64,000 bases of DNA from Lacisediminihabitans profunda (GCF_008040105.1 NZ_VRMG01000001.1:62001-126000); one strand, 5' to 3'; shown: positions 1 to 9,447, numbered from the stretch's first letter. Numbers and translations: made by a program. Notes: a model not told the origin generated them from the letters alone.

Positions 1-1
1 C

Positions 2-421
2 GAGGAGATCACCGAGGCCACGGTGGAGAAGTACTACTCCGGGCGGGTGGAGACCAACGCGTTCCGGGTGGCCGACATCGCGATAGCCGGCCGCTACGGC
101 GAGGCGCTGGTGCTCCTGCGGCATGCCCTCGCATCCGGCGCCGATCCCGTTCCGATCGTCGCTGCCTTCGCGAGCAAGCTCCGCACGATGGCGAAGATCG
201 CGGGTGCGCGCGGTGGTTCCGGGCAGCTCGCCCAGCAGTTCGGGCTCGCGCCCTGGCAGGTCGATCGGGCCAGGCGCGACCTGCAGGGCTGGGACGACGC
301 CGGGCTCGGCCGCTGCATAGAACTGCTCGCCGAGACCGATGCGGCGGTCAAGGGCGGCGGTCGCGACCCGGTCTTCGCGATCGAACGGATGATCGGCGTG
401 ATCAGCGCCCGCGGGGCGTAA
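2..421 (+). CDS. holA: DNA polymerase III subunit delta, C-terminal part
   Basis: The gene is cut by the window edge, so only about the last 139 codons are present. HolA is the clamp-loader subunit that opens the beta sliding clamp. The visible part is the all-helical C-terminal region, with a typical A-IAGRYGEALVLLRHAL helix, a LRTMAKI helix and a final block ending in IGVISARGA. The neighbour on the opposite strand is rpsT, and holA followed by convergent rpsT is a common actinobacterial arrangement, which supports the call. The true start lies outside the window. A GTG at 23 is internal and should not be taken as the start. Confidence 0.82.
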   Translation, partial: EEITEATVEKYYSGRVETNAFRVADIAIAGRYGEALVLLRHALASGADPVPIVAAFASKLRTMAKIAGARGGSGQLAQQFGLAPWQVDRARRDLQGWDDAGLGRCIELLAETDAAVKGGGRDPVFAIERMIGVISARGA

Positions 422-533
422 CGCGACCCGCGTATCCGTCTCTCCGCACCCGCCGGGGTCCCGCGTCGTCACCGAACGGCGGCGGAGGGATGGCTGCGCA
501 AACGGCGGCGGATGGCTGGCCGACCGCGGGCAC

Positions 534-568
534 GCAAAAAGCCCGCCACCGCGAGCGGGGACGGGCTG
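534..568 (-). terminator. Rho-independent terminator of rpsT
   Basis: Read on the minus strand, a G+C-rich stem (AGCCCG with CGGGCT plus an inner CCCGC/GCGGG part) is followed directly by TTTTT. It lies about 30 nt past the rpsT stop codon. Confidence 0.8.
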
Positions 569-598
569 TCAGCGGAAGGCTCTTAGAGAGCGGAGCCG

Positions 599-859
599 TT
601 AAAGAGCGGAGACCTGCTTGGCGATGGCCGACTTCTTGTTGGCGGCCTGGTTCTTGTGGATGACACCCTTGCTGGCGGCCTTGTCGAGCTTCTTCGAGGC
701 GAGCAGCAGCGATGCGGTGGCCTTGTCCTTGTCGCCGGCCTTGACGGCCTCGCGGGTCGCGCGAATGGCGGTCTTGACCTCGCTCTTGACGGCCTTGTTG
801 CGATCCTGCGCCTTCTTGTTGGTGCCGATGCGCTTGATCTGGGACTTGATATTTGCCAC
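599..859 (-). CDS. rpsT: 30S ribosomal protein S20
   Basis: S20 binds 16S rRNA in the body of the small subunit early in assembly. The 86-residue product is the normal size for the family. It starts [11 protein letters not shown], has the highly basic helical composition of S20, and ends in the typical [10 protein letters not shown] segment. Translation most likely begins at a GTG (857-859), read as GTG GCA AAT ATC, preceded by an AAGAAAG Shine-Dalgarno-like stretch. The gene is monocistronic, convergent with holA, and ends in a strong intrinsic terminator. Some actinobacteria regulate S20 at the level of its own translation. Nothing here shows this directly. Confidence 0.95.
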   Translation of the reverse strand: MANIKSQIKRIGTNKKAQDRNKAVKSEVKTAIRATREAVKAGDKDKATASLLLASKKLDKAASKGVIHKNQAANKKSAIAKQVSAL

Positions 860-1054
860 GTTGTTACTTTCTTGTTAGTCCGAATAGTTTGAGGGCACGA
901 GGAGGAGAATCTGGTCCTTCGAACCTCGGCCACGAATCGCGCGGCGACTCAAACGAGGCCGCGCGCAAGCCAACAGGCAACATTACCAGTAGCCGGGCGG
1001 ATCCGGCAATCGGGCGATTCGCCGGGGAGAGAAGATCCCGAGCCCCAATCGTAA

Positions 1055-1060
1055 TAGCCT
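1055..1060 (+). promoter_or_regulatory. -10 box, probable leaderless promoter
   Basis: TAGCCT lies exactly 6 nt before the ATG at 1067. The same spacing recurs at several other genes in the window, which suggests a leaderless transcript. No clear -35 is visible. Confidence 0.4.
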
Positions 1061-1066
1061 GCAACC

Positions 1067-2218
1067 ATGCCGTCTCTCGCTCCGCACATCTCCTCGGTAC
1101 CCGGGTCGGGCATCCGCCGGATCTATGAGATCGCCGTCGAACTCGACGACGTGATCTCGCTCGGAGTCGGCGAGCCCGATCGGCCGGTGGCGCCCCACAT
1201 TCTCGAGGCCGGATCCCGGGCCTGGCTCGAGGACCGCACCAACTACACCGCCAACGGCGGGATCGCGCCGCTCCGGGCGGCGATCGTGGACAAGCTCGCC
1301 CGGGAGAACGACCTTCGGGTGGATGTGGAGCAGGTGTGGGTGACGATGGGCGCGACCCAGGGCCTGCACCAGGCCATGCGTCTGCTGCTCGCCGCCGGCG
1401 ACGAGGTACTCGTACCGGACCCCGGCTACACGACCTTCACCATGAACGCGCGAATGCTCGAGGTGGAGCCGGTGCCGTACACGCTGCGGCCGGAGCACGG
1501 CTTCGTCCCGGACATCGAGGAGCTCGATCGTCTCGTCACGGACAAGACCCGGGTGATCATCGTCAACACCCCGTCCAACCCCCTGGGCACGGTGCTCGAC
1601 CGCTCGCAGCTGCGCGGCCTGCTCGACTTCGCAAAGCGGCACGACCTGTGGGTGCTGAGCGACGAGGTCTACGAGTACTTCACCTACGGGCGAAAGCACG
1701 TGAGCATCGCGAGCCTGGACGACGACGACCGGGTCTTCTCCGTCTTCTCGCTCTCGAAGACCTACGCGATGACGGGGATCCGGGTGGGCTATCTCGTGAC
1801 GCCGCCGGGACTCGCGAGCATCATGCGCACCGTGCAGGAGGCGGCCATCAGCTGCGTCAGCACTCCCGGCCAATACGCCGCGATCGCGGCGATCACCGGG
1901 GACCACCAGCACGTGGCCGACTCGAGAGAGCACTACCGGGGCAACCTCGAGGCGGCCTGCGCGCTGCTCGACGCCCGCGGCATCCGCTACCTCCAACCCC
2001 ACGGGGCGTTCTATCTCTGGGTGGACCTGCGACACGCGTCCGGCGGGGATGTCGCGGGCTGGGCCGAGCACTTCCTACTGCGCGAGCGGGTCGCGATCGC
2101 GCCCGGCAGTGCGTTCGGGCGGTCGGGTGAGGGCTGGATCCGCGTCTGCCTGGCGGCCACCGAGGCCGACCTGCTCGAGGGACTCGGGCGGCTGCCCTCG
2201 CCGGCCTCCACGGAATAG
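1067..2218 (+). CDS. Class I/II PLP-dependent aminotransferase
   Basis: The 383-residue product is a fold-type I aminotransferase of the aspartate/aromatic family (AAT-I). Visible marks are NYTANGGIAPLR near the N-terminus, the NTPSNPLGTV motif that helps bind PLP and carboxylate, LSDEVYEYF with the PLP-contacting Asp and Tyr, and SKTYAMTGIRVGY, whose Lys forms the Schiff base. The C-terminal Arg that anchors the substrate carboxylate lies in GWIRVCLA. Substrate cannot be read from sequence; aspartate, N-succinyl-DAP or aromatic amino acids are all possible. It sits alone between convergent rpsT and lepA. An alternative role such as a MalY/PatB-type lyase is less likely, because the substrate-binding Arg is present. 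Confidence 0.85.
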   Translation: MPSLAPHISSVPGSGIRRIYEIAVELDDVISLGVGEPDRPVAPHILEAGSRAWLEDRTNYTANGGIAPLRAAIVDKLARENDLRVDVEQVWVTMGATQGLHQAMRLLLAAGDEVLVPDPGYTTFTMNARMLEVEPVPYTLRPEHGFVPDIEELDRLVTDKTRVIIVNTPSNPLGTVLDRSQLRGLLDFAKRHDLWVLSDEVYEYFTYGRKHVSIASLDDDDRVFSVFSLSKTYAMTGIRVGYLVTPPGLASIMRTVQEAAISCVSTPGQYAAIAAITGDHQHVADSREHYRGNLEAACALLDARGIRYLQPHGAFYLWVDLRHASGGDVAGWAEHFLLRERVAIAPGSAFGRSGEGWIRVCLAATEADLLEGLGRLPSPASTE

Positions 2219-2269
2219 GGAAGGGGGATGCCCAGCCCGCGTTCCGAGGCTGCCCCGGCGGCGAATCGG

Positions 2270-2295
2270 GAGGGCGCGGCGCCCGGCGCGCCCTC
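2270..2295 (+). terminator. GC-rich hairpin after the aminotransferase gene
   Basis: A perfect 9-bp stem, GAGGGCGCG with CGCGCCCTC, encloses an 8-nt loop about 50 nt past the stop codon. The U-tract is poor (TCGTC), so it may be a weak or factor-assisted terminator. Confidence 0.45.
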
Positions 2296-2398
2296 TCGTC
2301 ACGCGGCGTCCGGCGGCATGGGAGAATTGGGCGACCCGCCCCGTCGCCCGAGAGCGACTGGGTGAGCTGAAACCCTCCCCACAGCACCAGAGGATAGC

Positions 2399-4249
2399 GT
2401 GAGCCCCAAAGCCCTGAAGGCCCTCGAGCCGGCATCGACCGACCCCGCCTTCATCCGCAACTTCTGCATCATCGCCCACATCGACCACGGCAAGTCCACC
2501 CTCGCCGACCGGATGCTGCAGATCACCGGAGTCGTGAGCGACCGGGACATGCGGGCCCAGTACCTCGACCGCATGGACATCGAGCGCGAGCGCGGAATCA
2601 CCATCAAGAGCCAGGCCGTTCGCATGCCCTGGGCGCTCGACGGCCAGAGCTACGCCCTCAACATGATCGACACCCCCGGCCACGTCGACTTCACCTACGA
2701 GGTGTCCCGCAGCCTCGCCGCGTGCGAGGGCGCCATCCTGCTCGTGGATGCCGCCCAGGGGATCGAGGCCCAGACCCTCGCGAACCTGTACCTGGCCCTC
2801 GACAACGACCTCACCATCATCCCGGTGCTCAACAAGATCGACCTGCCGGCGGCGGACCCGGAGAAGTACGCGAAGGAGATCGCCGGACTCATCGGCGGGA
2901 GGCCGGAGGACGTTCTGCGGGTCTCCGGCAAGACTGGCATGGGCGTGGAGGAACTGCTCGACCTCGTCGTGCGCACCATCCCGGCCCCGGTCGGCGACCC
3001 CAAGGCCCCGGCCCGGGCCATGATCTTCGACTCCGTGTACGACTCGTACCGCGGAGTGATCACCTACGTGCGCATGATCGACGGCTCGATGTCACCGCGC
3101 GAGAAGGTGATGATGATGAGCACCAAGAGCACGCACGAGCTGCTCGAGATCGGCGTGAGCGCCCCCGAGCCCACCCCGACCAAGGGGCTCGGTGTCGGCG
3201 AGGTCGGCTACCTCATCACCGGCGTCAAGGACGTGCGGCTCAGCAAGGTGGGCGACACCGTCACCAACTTCGCGAAGCCGGCCACCGTCGCCCTCAAGGG
3301 CTACGCCGAACCGAAGCCCATGGTCTTCTCCGGGCTGTATCCGATCGACGGCTCCGACTATCCGGTGCTGCGCGAGGCGCTCGACAAGCTCAAGCTCAGC
3401 GACGCCGCCCTCGTCTATGAACCGGAGACCTCCGTCGCCCTGGGCTTCGGCTTCCGCTGCGGCTTCCTCGGACTGCTTCACCTCGAGATCGTGACGGAGC
3501 GGCTGGAGCGCGAGTTCGGCCTCGACCTGATCGCCACCGCACCCTCGGTGATCTACGAGGTCACGACGGATGACAAGAAGACCGTCACCGTCACCAACCC
3601 CAGCGAGTTCCCGGGCGGCAAGATCGCCTCGGTGAGCGAACCGGTGGTGAAGGCCTCGATCCTCACCCCGAAGGACTACGTCGGCACGGTGATGGAACTC
3701 TGCCAGGGTCGCCGCGGCACCATGCAGGGCATGGAATATGTGGGCGAGGACCGCGTGGAGCTGCACTACACGATGCCCCTCGGCGAGATCGTCTTCGACT
3801 TCTTCGACCACCTCAAGAGCCGCACCCAGGGCTACGCCAGCCTCGACTACGAGCCGGTGGGCGAGCAGGAGGCCGATCTCGTGAAGGTCGACATCCTGCT
3901 CCAGGGCGAGGCGGTCGACGCGTTCAGCGCCATCGTGCACCGCGACAAGGCGTACGCGTATGGCGTGCTGATGACCGAGCGCCTCAAGAAGCTCATCCCG
4001 CGCCAGCAGTTCGAGGTGCCGATCCAGGCCGCCATCGGCGCCCGCATCATCGCGCGCGAGTCGATCAGCGCGATGCGCAAGGACGTGCTGGCCAAGTGCT
4101 ACGGCGGTGACATCACCCGAAAGCGCAAGCTCCTCGAAAAGCAGAAGGAGGGCAAGAAGCGCATGAAGATGGTGGGCCGGGTGGAGGTGCCCCAGGAGGC
4201 GTTCATCGCGGCGCTCTCCGGGGACACGGAGAAGAAGGAAAAGAAGTAG
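2399..4249 (+). CDS. lepA: Elongation factor 4 (ribosome back-translocase GTPase)
   Basis: EF4 is a translational GTPase that acts on stalled or mistranslocated ribosomes. The 616-residue length is normal. The GTPase motifs are in order: AHIDHGKST at residues 26-34, the switch-I RGIT, DTPGHVD and NKID. Domain II follows, then the elongation-factor domains with [20 protein letters not shown]. The LepA-specific C-terminal domain ends in [19 protein letters not shown], the hallmark that separates it from EF-G. The start is a GTG at 2399 preceded by AGAGGA. The next gene begins at the base after the lepA stop, so the two are probably translationally coupled. Confidence 0.97.
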   Translation: MSPKALKALEPASTDPAFIRNFCIIAHIDHGKSTLADRMLQITGVVSDRDMRAQYLDRMDIERERGITIKSQAVRMPWALDGQSYALNMIDTPGHVDFTYEVSRSLAACEGAILLVDAAQGIEAQTLANLYLALDNDLTIIPVLNKIDLPAADPEKYAKEIAGLIGGRPEDVLRVSGKTGMGVEELLDLVVRTIPAPVGDPKAPARAMIFDSVYDSYRGVITYVRMIDGSMSPREKVMMMSTKSTHELLEIGVSAPEPTPTKGLGVGEVGYLITGVKDVRLSKVGDTVTNFAKPATVALKGYAEPKPMVFSGLYPIDGSDYPVLREALDKLKLSDAALVYEPETSVALGFGFRCGFLGLLHLEIVTERLEREFGLDLIATAPSVIYEVTTDDKKTVTVTNPSEFPGGKIASVSEPVVKASILTPKDYVGTVMELCQGRRGTMQGMEYVGEDRVELHYTMPLGEIVFDFFDHLKSRTQGYASLDYEPVGEQEADLVKVDILLQGEAVDAFSAIVHRDKAYAYGVLMTERLKKLIPRQQFEVPIQAAIGARIIARESISAMRKDVLAKCYGGDITRKRKLLEKQKEGKKRMKMVGRVEVPQEAFIAALSGDTEKKEKK

Positions 4250-4924
4250 ATGTCGAGGCTCCCACTCTGGGAACGCCCCGTCACGTACGCCGCAGTCGGC
4301 GCGACCCAGGCGGGGGACCTGCTCGATAACGCCCCGGCCGGCTATCGGCCGTACCGCGAACGGGTCCGCGTCGGGCACGGCGAGGACCGCTGGCGCCACG
4401 CCTGGACGACGGTGCTGTCCTGGGGCATCCAGACCAGGAGCGGATTCCGGGTCGACCTGGTCGACGCGCCGGCCGCCGTCACCGACCAGACCTACGTTCC
4501 CGTCTCGTTCGACCCGGCGGGGGCTCCGATCGCGAGCCAGGTCGGCGCGGCCGCCGACGAGGTGGTCTTCGGCCCGGACGGGATGCCGTTTGTCGCGCCG
4601 GGGTCGACGGCGCTGCTCTCCATCCCCTTCGGTCCGATCCGGGTGCCCGCGCCGGCCAGGGTCGTCTACGTGGTCGACGAGCCGCAACGCCGCGGTTTCG
4701 CCTACGGCACCCTTCCCGGGCATCCGGAGGAGGGCGAGGAATCGTTCATCGTGGAGCAGACCGAAGACGGATCGGTGTGGCTCGAGATCAGCGCGTTCTC
4801 GCGGCCCGCCAACGGCCTGTGGTGGCTCTTCTATCCGGTGCTTCGGGCGTCGCAGGCGTACTACACCCGTCGGTACTTCGAGTCGCTCTCCGGACCGGTC
4901 CAGTCGCCGGGCCAGGCCGGCTGA
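4250..4924 (+). CDS. DUF1990 family protein
   Basis: The 224-residue protein matches the DUF1990 pattern known from actinobacteria and plants: GHGEDRW...SWGIQTRSGFRV near the N-terminus, then VVYVVDEPQRRGFAYGTLPGHPEEGEESF, and a C-terminal AFSRPANGLWW...ARR-like block. No biochemical function is established for the family. Some members have been compared to polyketide-cyclase/SRPBCC folds, which is inference. No signal peptide or clear membrane helix is seen. The ATG directly follows the lepA stop codon with no intervening base, and hemW starts 6 nt after it, so the three genes look like one operon. Confidence 0.8.
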   Translation: MSRLPLWERPVTYAAVGATQAGDLLDNAPAGYRPYRERVRVGHGEDRWRHAWTTVLSWGIQTRSGFRVDLVDAPAAVTDQTYVPVSFDPAGAPIASQVGAAADEVVFGPDGMPFVAPGSTALLSIPFGPIRVPAPARVVYVVDEPQRRGFAYGTLPGHPEEGEESFIVEQTEDGSVWLEISAFSRPANGLWWLFYPVLRASQAYYTRRYFESLSGPVQSPGQAG

Positions 4925-4930
4925 GCGTCC

Positions 4931-6202
4931 ATGCCCAGCGCCCTGCCTCTCGCCGACCCGGCGCCCCTCGATGGCACTCTGCCCGCGAGTGCGGCGATCG
5001 GTGCGGCCGAGCGTAACTTCGGTGTCTACGTGCACGTGCCGTTCTGCCGGGTGCGCTGCGGATACTGCGACTTCAACACCTACACCTCAGACGAGCTGCG
5101 GGGCGCGAAACGCACGGACTACGCCGGCCAGGCGATCGCCGAGATGGCCCTGGGCAGGCAGATCCTCGAGCGCGCCGGGCTGCCGCCGAGGCCGGCCTCG
5201 ACCGTGTTCTTCGGCGGGGGCACGCCGACCATGCTTCCCGTGACGGACCTCGCCGCCATGCTCGCGGCGGTGCGCGACACCTGGGGACTCGCCGAGGGAG
5301 CCGAGGTCACGACCGAGGCGAACCCCGACTCGGTGGATGCGGACTACCTCCTCGCCCTCGCCGCCGCCGGATTCACCCGGGTGTCGTTCGGCATGCAGTC
5401 CGCCGTGCCGCACGTGCTGGCGACCCTCGAACGCACCCACGACCCCGAGCGGGTGCCACTCGTCGTCGAGTGGGCGCGCGCCGCGGGGCTCTCGGTGAGC
5501 CTCGACCTCATCTACGGCACACCGGGCGAGTCGCTCGAGGACTGGCGCGCGTCCCTCGAGCACGCGCTCGCGCAGCATCCCGACCACCTCTCCGCCTACT
5601 CACTCATCGTCGAGGACGGCACGAAGCTGGCGAGGCAGATCCGGCGCGGCGAGGTCGCTCAGCCCGACGAGGACCTGCAGGCCGACATGTACGAGCTCGC
5701 CGACGAGTTGCTCGAGGCGAGCGGCTACGGCTGGTACGAGGTGAGCAACTGGTCGAGGCCGGCCGGAGTCGCGGATGGCGCTCTTCCGACCGTGGGGGCG
5801 AGCGCCGCCGACCAGCGCTCCCGCCACAACCTCGCCTACTGGCAGGGACACGACTGGTGGGGCGTGGGGCCGGGCGCCCACAGCCACGTCGGGGGAGTGC
5901 GCTGGTGGAACGTGAAGCATCCGGCCGCCTACGCCGAGCGGATCCTCGCCGGCAACTCGCCGGCGGCCGGCCGCGAGACTCTCGACGAGGAGACCCGGCG
6001 GGTGGAGCGGGTGCTCCTGCGCACCCGGATCCGTGACGGCCTCGCCGTGTCTGAGCTTCCGGCACCGGCGCGCACCGCCGTGGCCGGCCTCATCGGCGAC
6101 GGCCTGGTGGACGGGGCGGCTGCCCTGCGCGGCACGATCCGGCTGACGCTGCGGGGCCGGCTTCTCGCCGACGCGGTCGTGCGACGGCTGCTTGACGAAT
6201 AG
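4931..6202 (+). CDS. hemW: Radical SAM heme chaperone HemW
   Basis: HemW (once annotated as coproporphyrinogen III oxidase HemN) binds heme and an Fe-S cluster and delivers heme to target proteins. The radical SAM motif CxxxCxYC is at residues 39-46 (CRVRCGYC), followed by the SAM-binding FFGGGTPT. The RHNLAYWQG and GVGPGAHSH segments are typical of this subfamily, and a small winged-helix-like C-terminal domain follows. HemW lacks the extra N-terminal cysteine of true HemN enzymes, as here. The 423-residue length is normal. The lepA-hemW-hrcA-dnaJ neighbourhood is widely conserved in Gram-positive bacteria. Confidence 0.93.
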   Translation: MPSALPLADPAPLDGTLPASAAIGAAERNFGVYVHVPFCRVRCGYCDFNTYTSDELRGAKRTDYAGQAIAEMALGRQILERAGLPPRPASTVFFGGGTPTMLPVTDLAAMLAAVRDTWGLAEGAEVTTEANPDSVDADYLLALAAAGFTRVSFGMQSAVPHVLATLERTHDPERVPLVVEWARAAGLSVSLDLIYGTPGESLEDWRASLEHALAQHPDHLSAYSLIVEDGTKLARQIRRGEVAQPDEDLQADMYELADELLEASGYGWYEVSNWSRPAGVADGALPTVGASAADQRSRHNLAYWQGHDWWGVGPGAHSHVGGVRWWNVKHPAAYAERILAGNSPAAGRETLDEETRRVERVLLRTRIRDGLAVSELPAPARTAVAGLIGDGLVDGAAALRGTIRLTLRGRLLADAVVRRLLDE

Positions 6203-6211
6203 TGGCCGGCG

Positions 6212-6589
6212 TTAGTCGCCGATGAACGTGATCGCCATCGGGTACACGTACCGCTCGCCACGGTCGGCCGCGACCGCGGCGACGATGCAGAAGACGATGT
6301 TGACCACGGCGACCGCGACGAGGATCAGCGCGCCGACCAGGATCCAGATCGTGAAGAGACCGACCACGTAGCCGAGCAGCACCGTGAGCTGGAAGTTGAG
6401 CGCGGCCGTCGTGTGCTGGCGCACGAAGGGTCCACGATCCTTGAGCACGATGTAGCCGATGAGCGCGGGCAGGAAGTGGAAGAAGATGCCGCCCACATGG
6501 ATGAGCGTCGCCCAGAGTTTCTCGTCTGCCGGGCTGAGCGGCTTGGCGTTTTGGTGGGGGCTGCCGGGTGGAGTTGTGGTTTCGGACAT
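6212..6589 (-). CDS. DUF4870 / Tic20-like small membrane protein
   Basis: The 125-residue product has the DUF4870 layout: a hydrophilic N-terminus (SETTTPPGSP), a KLWATLIHVGG helix, HFLPALIGYIVLKDRG, QHTTAALNFQLT, and a long C-terminal hydrophobic segment ILVGALILVAVAVVNIVF, giving three to four membrane helices. The role is unknown. The start chosen is the ATG at 6587-6589. An upstream in-frame extension is possible but lacks the family N-terminus. A TTTAAT box stands 6 nt before this ATG. The next gene is a paralogue in the same orientation, so this looks like a tandem duplication. Confidence 0.8.
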   Translation of the reverse strand: MSETTTPPGSPHQNAKPLSPADEKLWATLIHVGGIFFHFLPALIGYIVLKDRGPFVRQHTTAALNFQLTVLLGYVVGLFTIWILVGALILVAVAVVNIVFCIVAAVAADRGERYVYPMAITFIGD

Positions 6590-6644
6590 GACCCCATTAA
6601 AGCAAGGTGCCCGGGAGCGCGGCTCCCGGGCACCCCTCAATGAG

Positions 6645-7040
6645 CTACTTGATGAGGCGAAGTGCGACCGGGTAGCGGTAGCTTCCCCCGCCGTTGACCT
6701 TCACGCCGCCGAGGATCGAGAAGATGATGTTCACCACGTAGAGGGCGAACTGCAGGAACCCGATCAGCAGCGCGATGGGGAAGAACACTGCGGCCATGAT
6801 GACCCAGAGGATCTGGAGAACGATCCAGGCACCGATCCAGGTGATCTGCCAGTTGAGGGCCTCCTTGGATTCCTGCCGGGTCAGCGTTCCGCGATCCTTG
6901 AAGACCAGGAAGATGATGAGCGCCGGGAGGAACCACAGGACTCCGCCAAAGTGCGCGAACGAGGCCCACTGCTTGTCTTCGGCGGCCGTGAGAGGCGCAG
7001 CCGGCTGGGGAGCCATCGGCTGCGGTGTCGGTTCGGTCAT
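6645..7040 (-). CDS. DUF4870 / Tic20-like small membrane protein (paralogue)
   Basis: This 131-residue paralogue of the gene at 6212 shares the order KQWASFAHFGGVLWFLPALIIFLVFKDRG, RQESKEALNWQIT, and a C-terminal hydrophobic run FFPIALLIGFLQFALYVVNIIF. The Pro/Ala-rich N-terminus (TEPTPQPMAPQPAAP) is probably cytoplasmic and flexible. The ATG at 7038-7040 is chosen over an upstream in-frame ATG because AAAGGCAAC precedes it at Shine-Dalgarno distance and because the family domain begins just after. The upstream region faces divergent hrcA, so the pair has its own promoter there. Confidence 0.8.
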   Translation of the reverse strand: MTEPTPQPMAPQPAAPLTAAEDKQWASFAHFGGVLWFLPALIIFLVFKDRGTLTRQESKEALNWQITWIGAWIVLQILWVIMAAVFFPIALLIGFLQFALYVVNIIFSILGGVKVNGGGSYRYPVALRLIK

Positions 7041-7204
7041 GTGCGTTGCCTTTCGAGGGGGCGGCCCGGCCCTGTCAACAGGGCCATGGTGTACTCGCGC
7101 CAGCGCCATTCTCGGTGAGAAGAGTTCGTGCGCGAGTACATGCATAAGGTACTGCCCGTTTCGCTCCCGGTGCAATGCCTGCGTCGCAGCGTGTCGCGAT
7201 ACAA

Positions 7205-7231
7205 TTGGCAGTCTGCAGTTGCGAGTGCTAA
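7205..7231 (+). promoter_or_regulatory. CIRCE operator for HrcA
   Basis: TTGGCAGTC, a 9-nt spacer and GAGTGCTAA match the CIRCE consensus TTAGCACTC-N9-GAGTGCTAA in the whole right arm and in 7 of 9 positions on the left. A TACAAT -10-like box (7200-7205) overlaps its left edge, so HrcA binding would block transcription of hrcA-dnaJ. Confidence 0.9.
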
Positions 7232-7250
7232 AGACCGGAGGTGGTGCTGG

Positions 7251-8273
7251 ATGGTGTCAGAGCGTGGTCTCGACGTTCTCCGCGTCATCGTGCAGGACTA
7301 CGTGGCGTCCCGGGAACCGGTCGGCTCGAAGTCGATCGTGGACCGCCACTCCTTCGGCGTGTCGGCGGCGACCATCCGCAACGACATGGCGCTCCTCGAG
7401 GAGGAGGAGCTCATCGCCGCGCCGCACACGTCGTCCGGCCGCATCCCCACCGACAAGGGCTACCGCGTCTTCGTCAACCAGCTCGCCGACCTGCGTCCGC
7501 TGAGCGCAGCTCAGCGCACCGCCATCGAGAAGTTCCTCGGGGCATCCGCCGACCTCGACGAGGTCCTGGGCCGCACGGTGCGGCTGCTCTCCCAGCTCAC
7601 CCACCAGGTGGCGCTCGTGCAGTATCCGTCGCTCACCCGGTCCCGCATCCGCCACGTCGAACTCGTGCGCCTCACCGCCACGCGGATGATGACGGTGCTG
7701 ATCACCGACACCGGTCGCGTCGAACAGCGGCTCATCGACGTGGCGCCGGGCATCGACGAAGAATTTCTCGACAGGTTGCGCACGAGACTCAATTCGTCGC
7801 TCGGCGGGCTCGCGCTCGCGGAGGCCGCCGAGAGGCTCGCGACGCTCGCCAACAAGTTCCCGCCGGAGCAGGCGTCGGCCGTGAAGCACATCGCCACCTC
7901 GCTCATCGAGCAGGTGCTCGCCAACCGTCAGGACAAGCTCGTCATGGCCGGCGCGGCCAATCTCGTGCGCACGGAGGAAGACTTCACGGGAAGCATCTAC
8001 CCTGTTCTCGAGGCGATCGAGGAGCAGGTGACGCTGCTGCGGCTCTTCGGCGAGATGGAGCCCGACCAGAACGGGTTCTCGGTGAGCATCGGAAGCGAGA
8101 ACGCGCCATTCGGGCTCGGCGAGACCTCTGTGCTCACGACCGGGTACACGGCATCGGGAGGCGAACTGTCCCGGCTCGGAGTCATCGGTCCGACTCGAAT
8201 GGACTACTCCAACAACATCGCCGCGGTGAGAGCCGTGGCCCGCTATCTTTCCCGCCTGCTCGGCGAGGAATGA
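7251..8273 (+). CDS. hrcA: Heat-inducible transcription repressor HrcA
   Basis: HrcA represses chaperone genes by binding CIRCE and is kept active by GroEL. The product from ATG 7251 has 340 residues, the usual size. The winged-helix DNA-binding domain is at the N-terminus (VLRVIVQDYVASREPVGSKSIVDRH...ATIRNDMALLEEEELI, followed by the invariant HTSSGRIPTDKGYR). The central GAF-like and dimerisation region follows, and the family-typical GVIGPTRMDYSNNIAAVRAVARYLS closes it. A longer ORF opens at 7128, but it would run through the CIRCE element, and a CCGGAGGTGG ribosome-binding site supports 7251. The gene is autoregulated through CIRCE and lies before dnaJ. Confidence 0.95.
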   Translation: MVSERGLDVLRVIVQDYVASREPVGSKSIVDRHSFGVSAATIRNDMALLEEEELIAAPHTSSGRIPTDKGYRVFVNQLADLRPLSAAQRTAIEKFLGASADLDEVLGRTVRLLSQLTHQVALVQYPSLTRSRIRHVELVRLTATRMMTVLITDTGRVEQRLIDVAPGIDEEFLDRLRTRLNSSLGGLALAEAAERLATLANKFPPEQASAVKHIATSLIEQVLANRQDKLVMAGAANLVRTEEDFTGSIYPVLEAIEEQVTLLRLFGEMEPDQNGFSVSIGSENAPFGLGETSVLTTGYTASGGELSRLGVIGPTRMDYSNNIAAVRAVARYLSRLLGEE

Positions 8274-8340
8274 ATGACATCGGCGCGGTGGCCGGCCCCC
8301 GGGCTGTCCACGATCGCGCCGAGAATGCAAAGGAATTGGA

Positions 8341-9447
8341 TTGGCTGACCACTACGAAGTACTCGGTGTCGGGCGCGAAGCGACGACTGACGAGATCAAG
8401 AAGGCCTACCGTCGGCTCGCGCGGGAGCTGCATCCCGACGTGAACCCCGGGGCGGACGCCTCCGAGCGCTTCAAGCTCGTGACCCACGCCTACGACGTGC
8501 TGTCCGACCCGCAGCAGCGCCAGCAGTACGACCTCGGCCCGCAGGCCGGCTTCGGCGGAGGCGGTGGGGCGAACTTCGGCGGCTTCGGCGACATCTTCGA
8601 GACCTTCTTCGGCGGCGGCACGAGCCGTGGCCCGCGCTCCAGGCGCGAGCGGGGGCAGGATGCCCTGGTGCGGGTTGAGGTGGACCTGGACGAGATCATC
8701 TTCGGCACCACGCGCGACGTCGAGGTCGACACGGCCGTGCTCTGTGAGACCTGCAACGGTTCCTGCTGTGCCCCGGGCACGCAGCCCGTCACCTGCGACA
8801 TCTGCCGCGGCAGCGGCCAGATCCAGCGTGCCGTGCGCAGCCTGCTCGGCAACGTGATGACCTCGAGCCCGTGCGGCACCTGCCGCGGCTACGGCACGGT
8901 CATCCCCAACCCCTGCCCCACCTGCCAGGGCCAGGGGCGCGTGCGTGCCCGCCGCACGATCCCGGTGGACATTCCTGCCGGCGTCGACACCGGCCTCCGC
9001 CTTCAGCTGCCCAGCCAGGGCGAGGTGGGCCCGGCGGGGGGCCCGAACGGCGACCTCTACCTCGAGATCAAGGTGCGCCACCACGACGTCTTCAGCCGCA
9101 ACGGCGACGACCTGCTGGCGACGCTCGAGGTGCAGATGACGGATGCGATCCTCGGCACCCGCACGACTCTCAAGACGCTCGACGGCGAGGTCGCGGTGGA
9201 GATCAAGCCGGGAACCCAGAGCGCCGAGGTCATCACGATCAAGGACCGCGGTGTCACCCGGCTGCGCGGCAACGGGCGCGGCGACCTCAAGATCGGGGTG
9301 CAGGTGACCACCCCGAGCAAGCTCAGCCACAAGGAGCAGGACCTGATCAAGCAGTTCGCCGGGGCCCGCCGCTCGGCGCCGCCCACGCTGACTCACTTCC
9401 AGCAGGGGCTGTTCCAGAAGCTCCGCGACCGCTTCCTCAACATCTGA
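8341..9447 (+). CDS. dnaJ: Chaperone protein DnaJ (actinobacterial DnaJ2 type)
   Basis: This is the Hsp40 co-chaperone that stimulates DnaK ATPase. The order is J domain (residues 1-70, with the HPD motif in LHPDVNPG), a Gly/Phe-rich linker ([17 protein letters not shown]), four Cys-rich zinc repeats, and two C-terminal substrate domains. The first zinc repeat reads [12 protein letters not shown], where CxxCxGxG is expected, so the last Gly is replaced by Cys. The other three are regular ([24 protein letters not shown]). The start is a TTG at 8341 behind AAAGGAA. The hrcA-dnaJ order without grpE-dnaK marks the second dnaJ of actinobacteria, and CIRCE control is expected. Confidence 0.95.
   Translation: MADHYEVLGVGREATTDEIKKAYRRLARELHPDVNPGADASERFKLVTHAYDVLSDPQQRQQYDLGPQAGFGGGGGANFGGFGDIFETFFGGGTSRGPRSRRERGQDALVRVEVDLDEIIFGTTRDVEVDTAVLCETCNGSCCAPGTQPVTCDICRGSGQIQRAVRSLLGNVMTSSPCGTCRGYGTVIPNPCPTCQGQGRVRARRTIPVDIPAGVDTGLRLQLPSQGEVGPAGGPNGDLYLEIKVRHHDVFSRNGDDLLATLEVQMTDAILGTRTTLKTLDGEVAVEIKPGTQSAEVITIKDRGVTRLRGNGRGDLKIGVQVTTPSKLSHKEQDLIKQFAGARRSAPPTLTHFQQGLFQKLRDRFLNI

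Noticed and set aside
3092-5035. 647-codon minus-strand ORF opposite lepA
   Set aside because: It is an out-of-frame shadow of lepA and DUF1990 gene codons in GC-rich DNA, with His/Arg/Asp-rich composition and no known domain. lepA on the other strand is certain.
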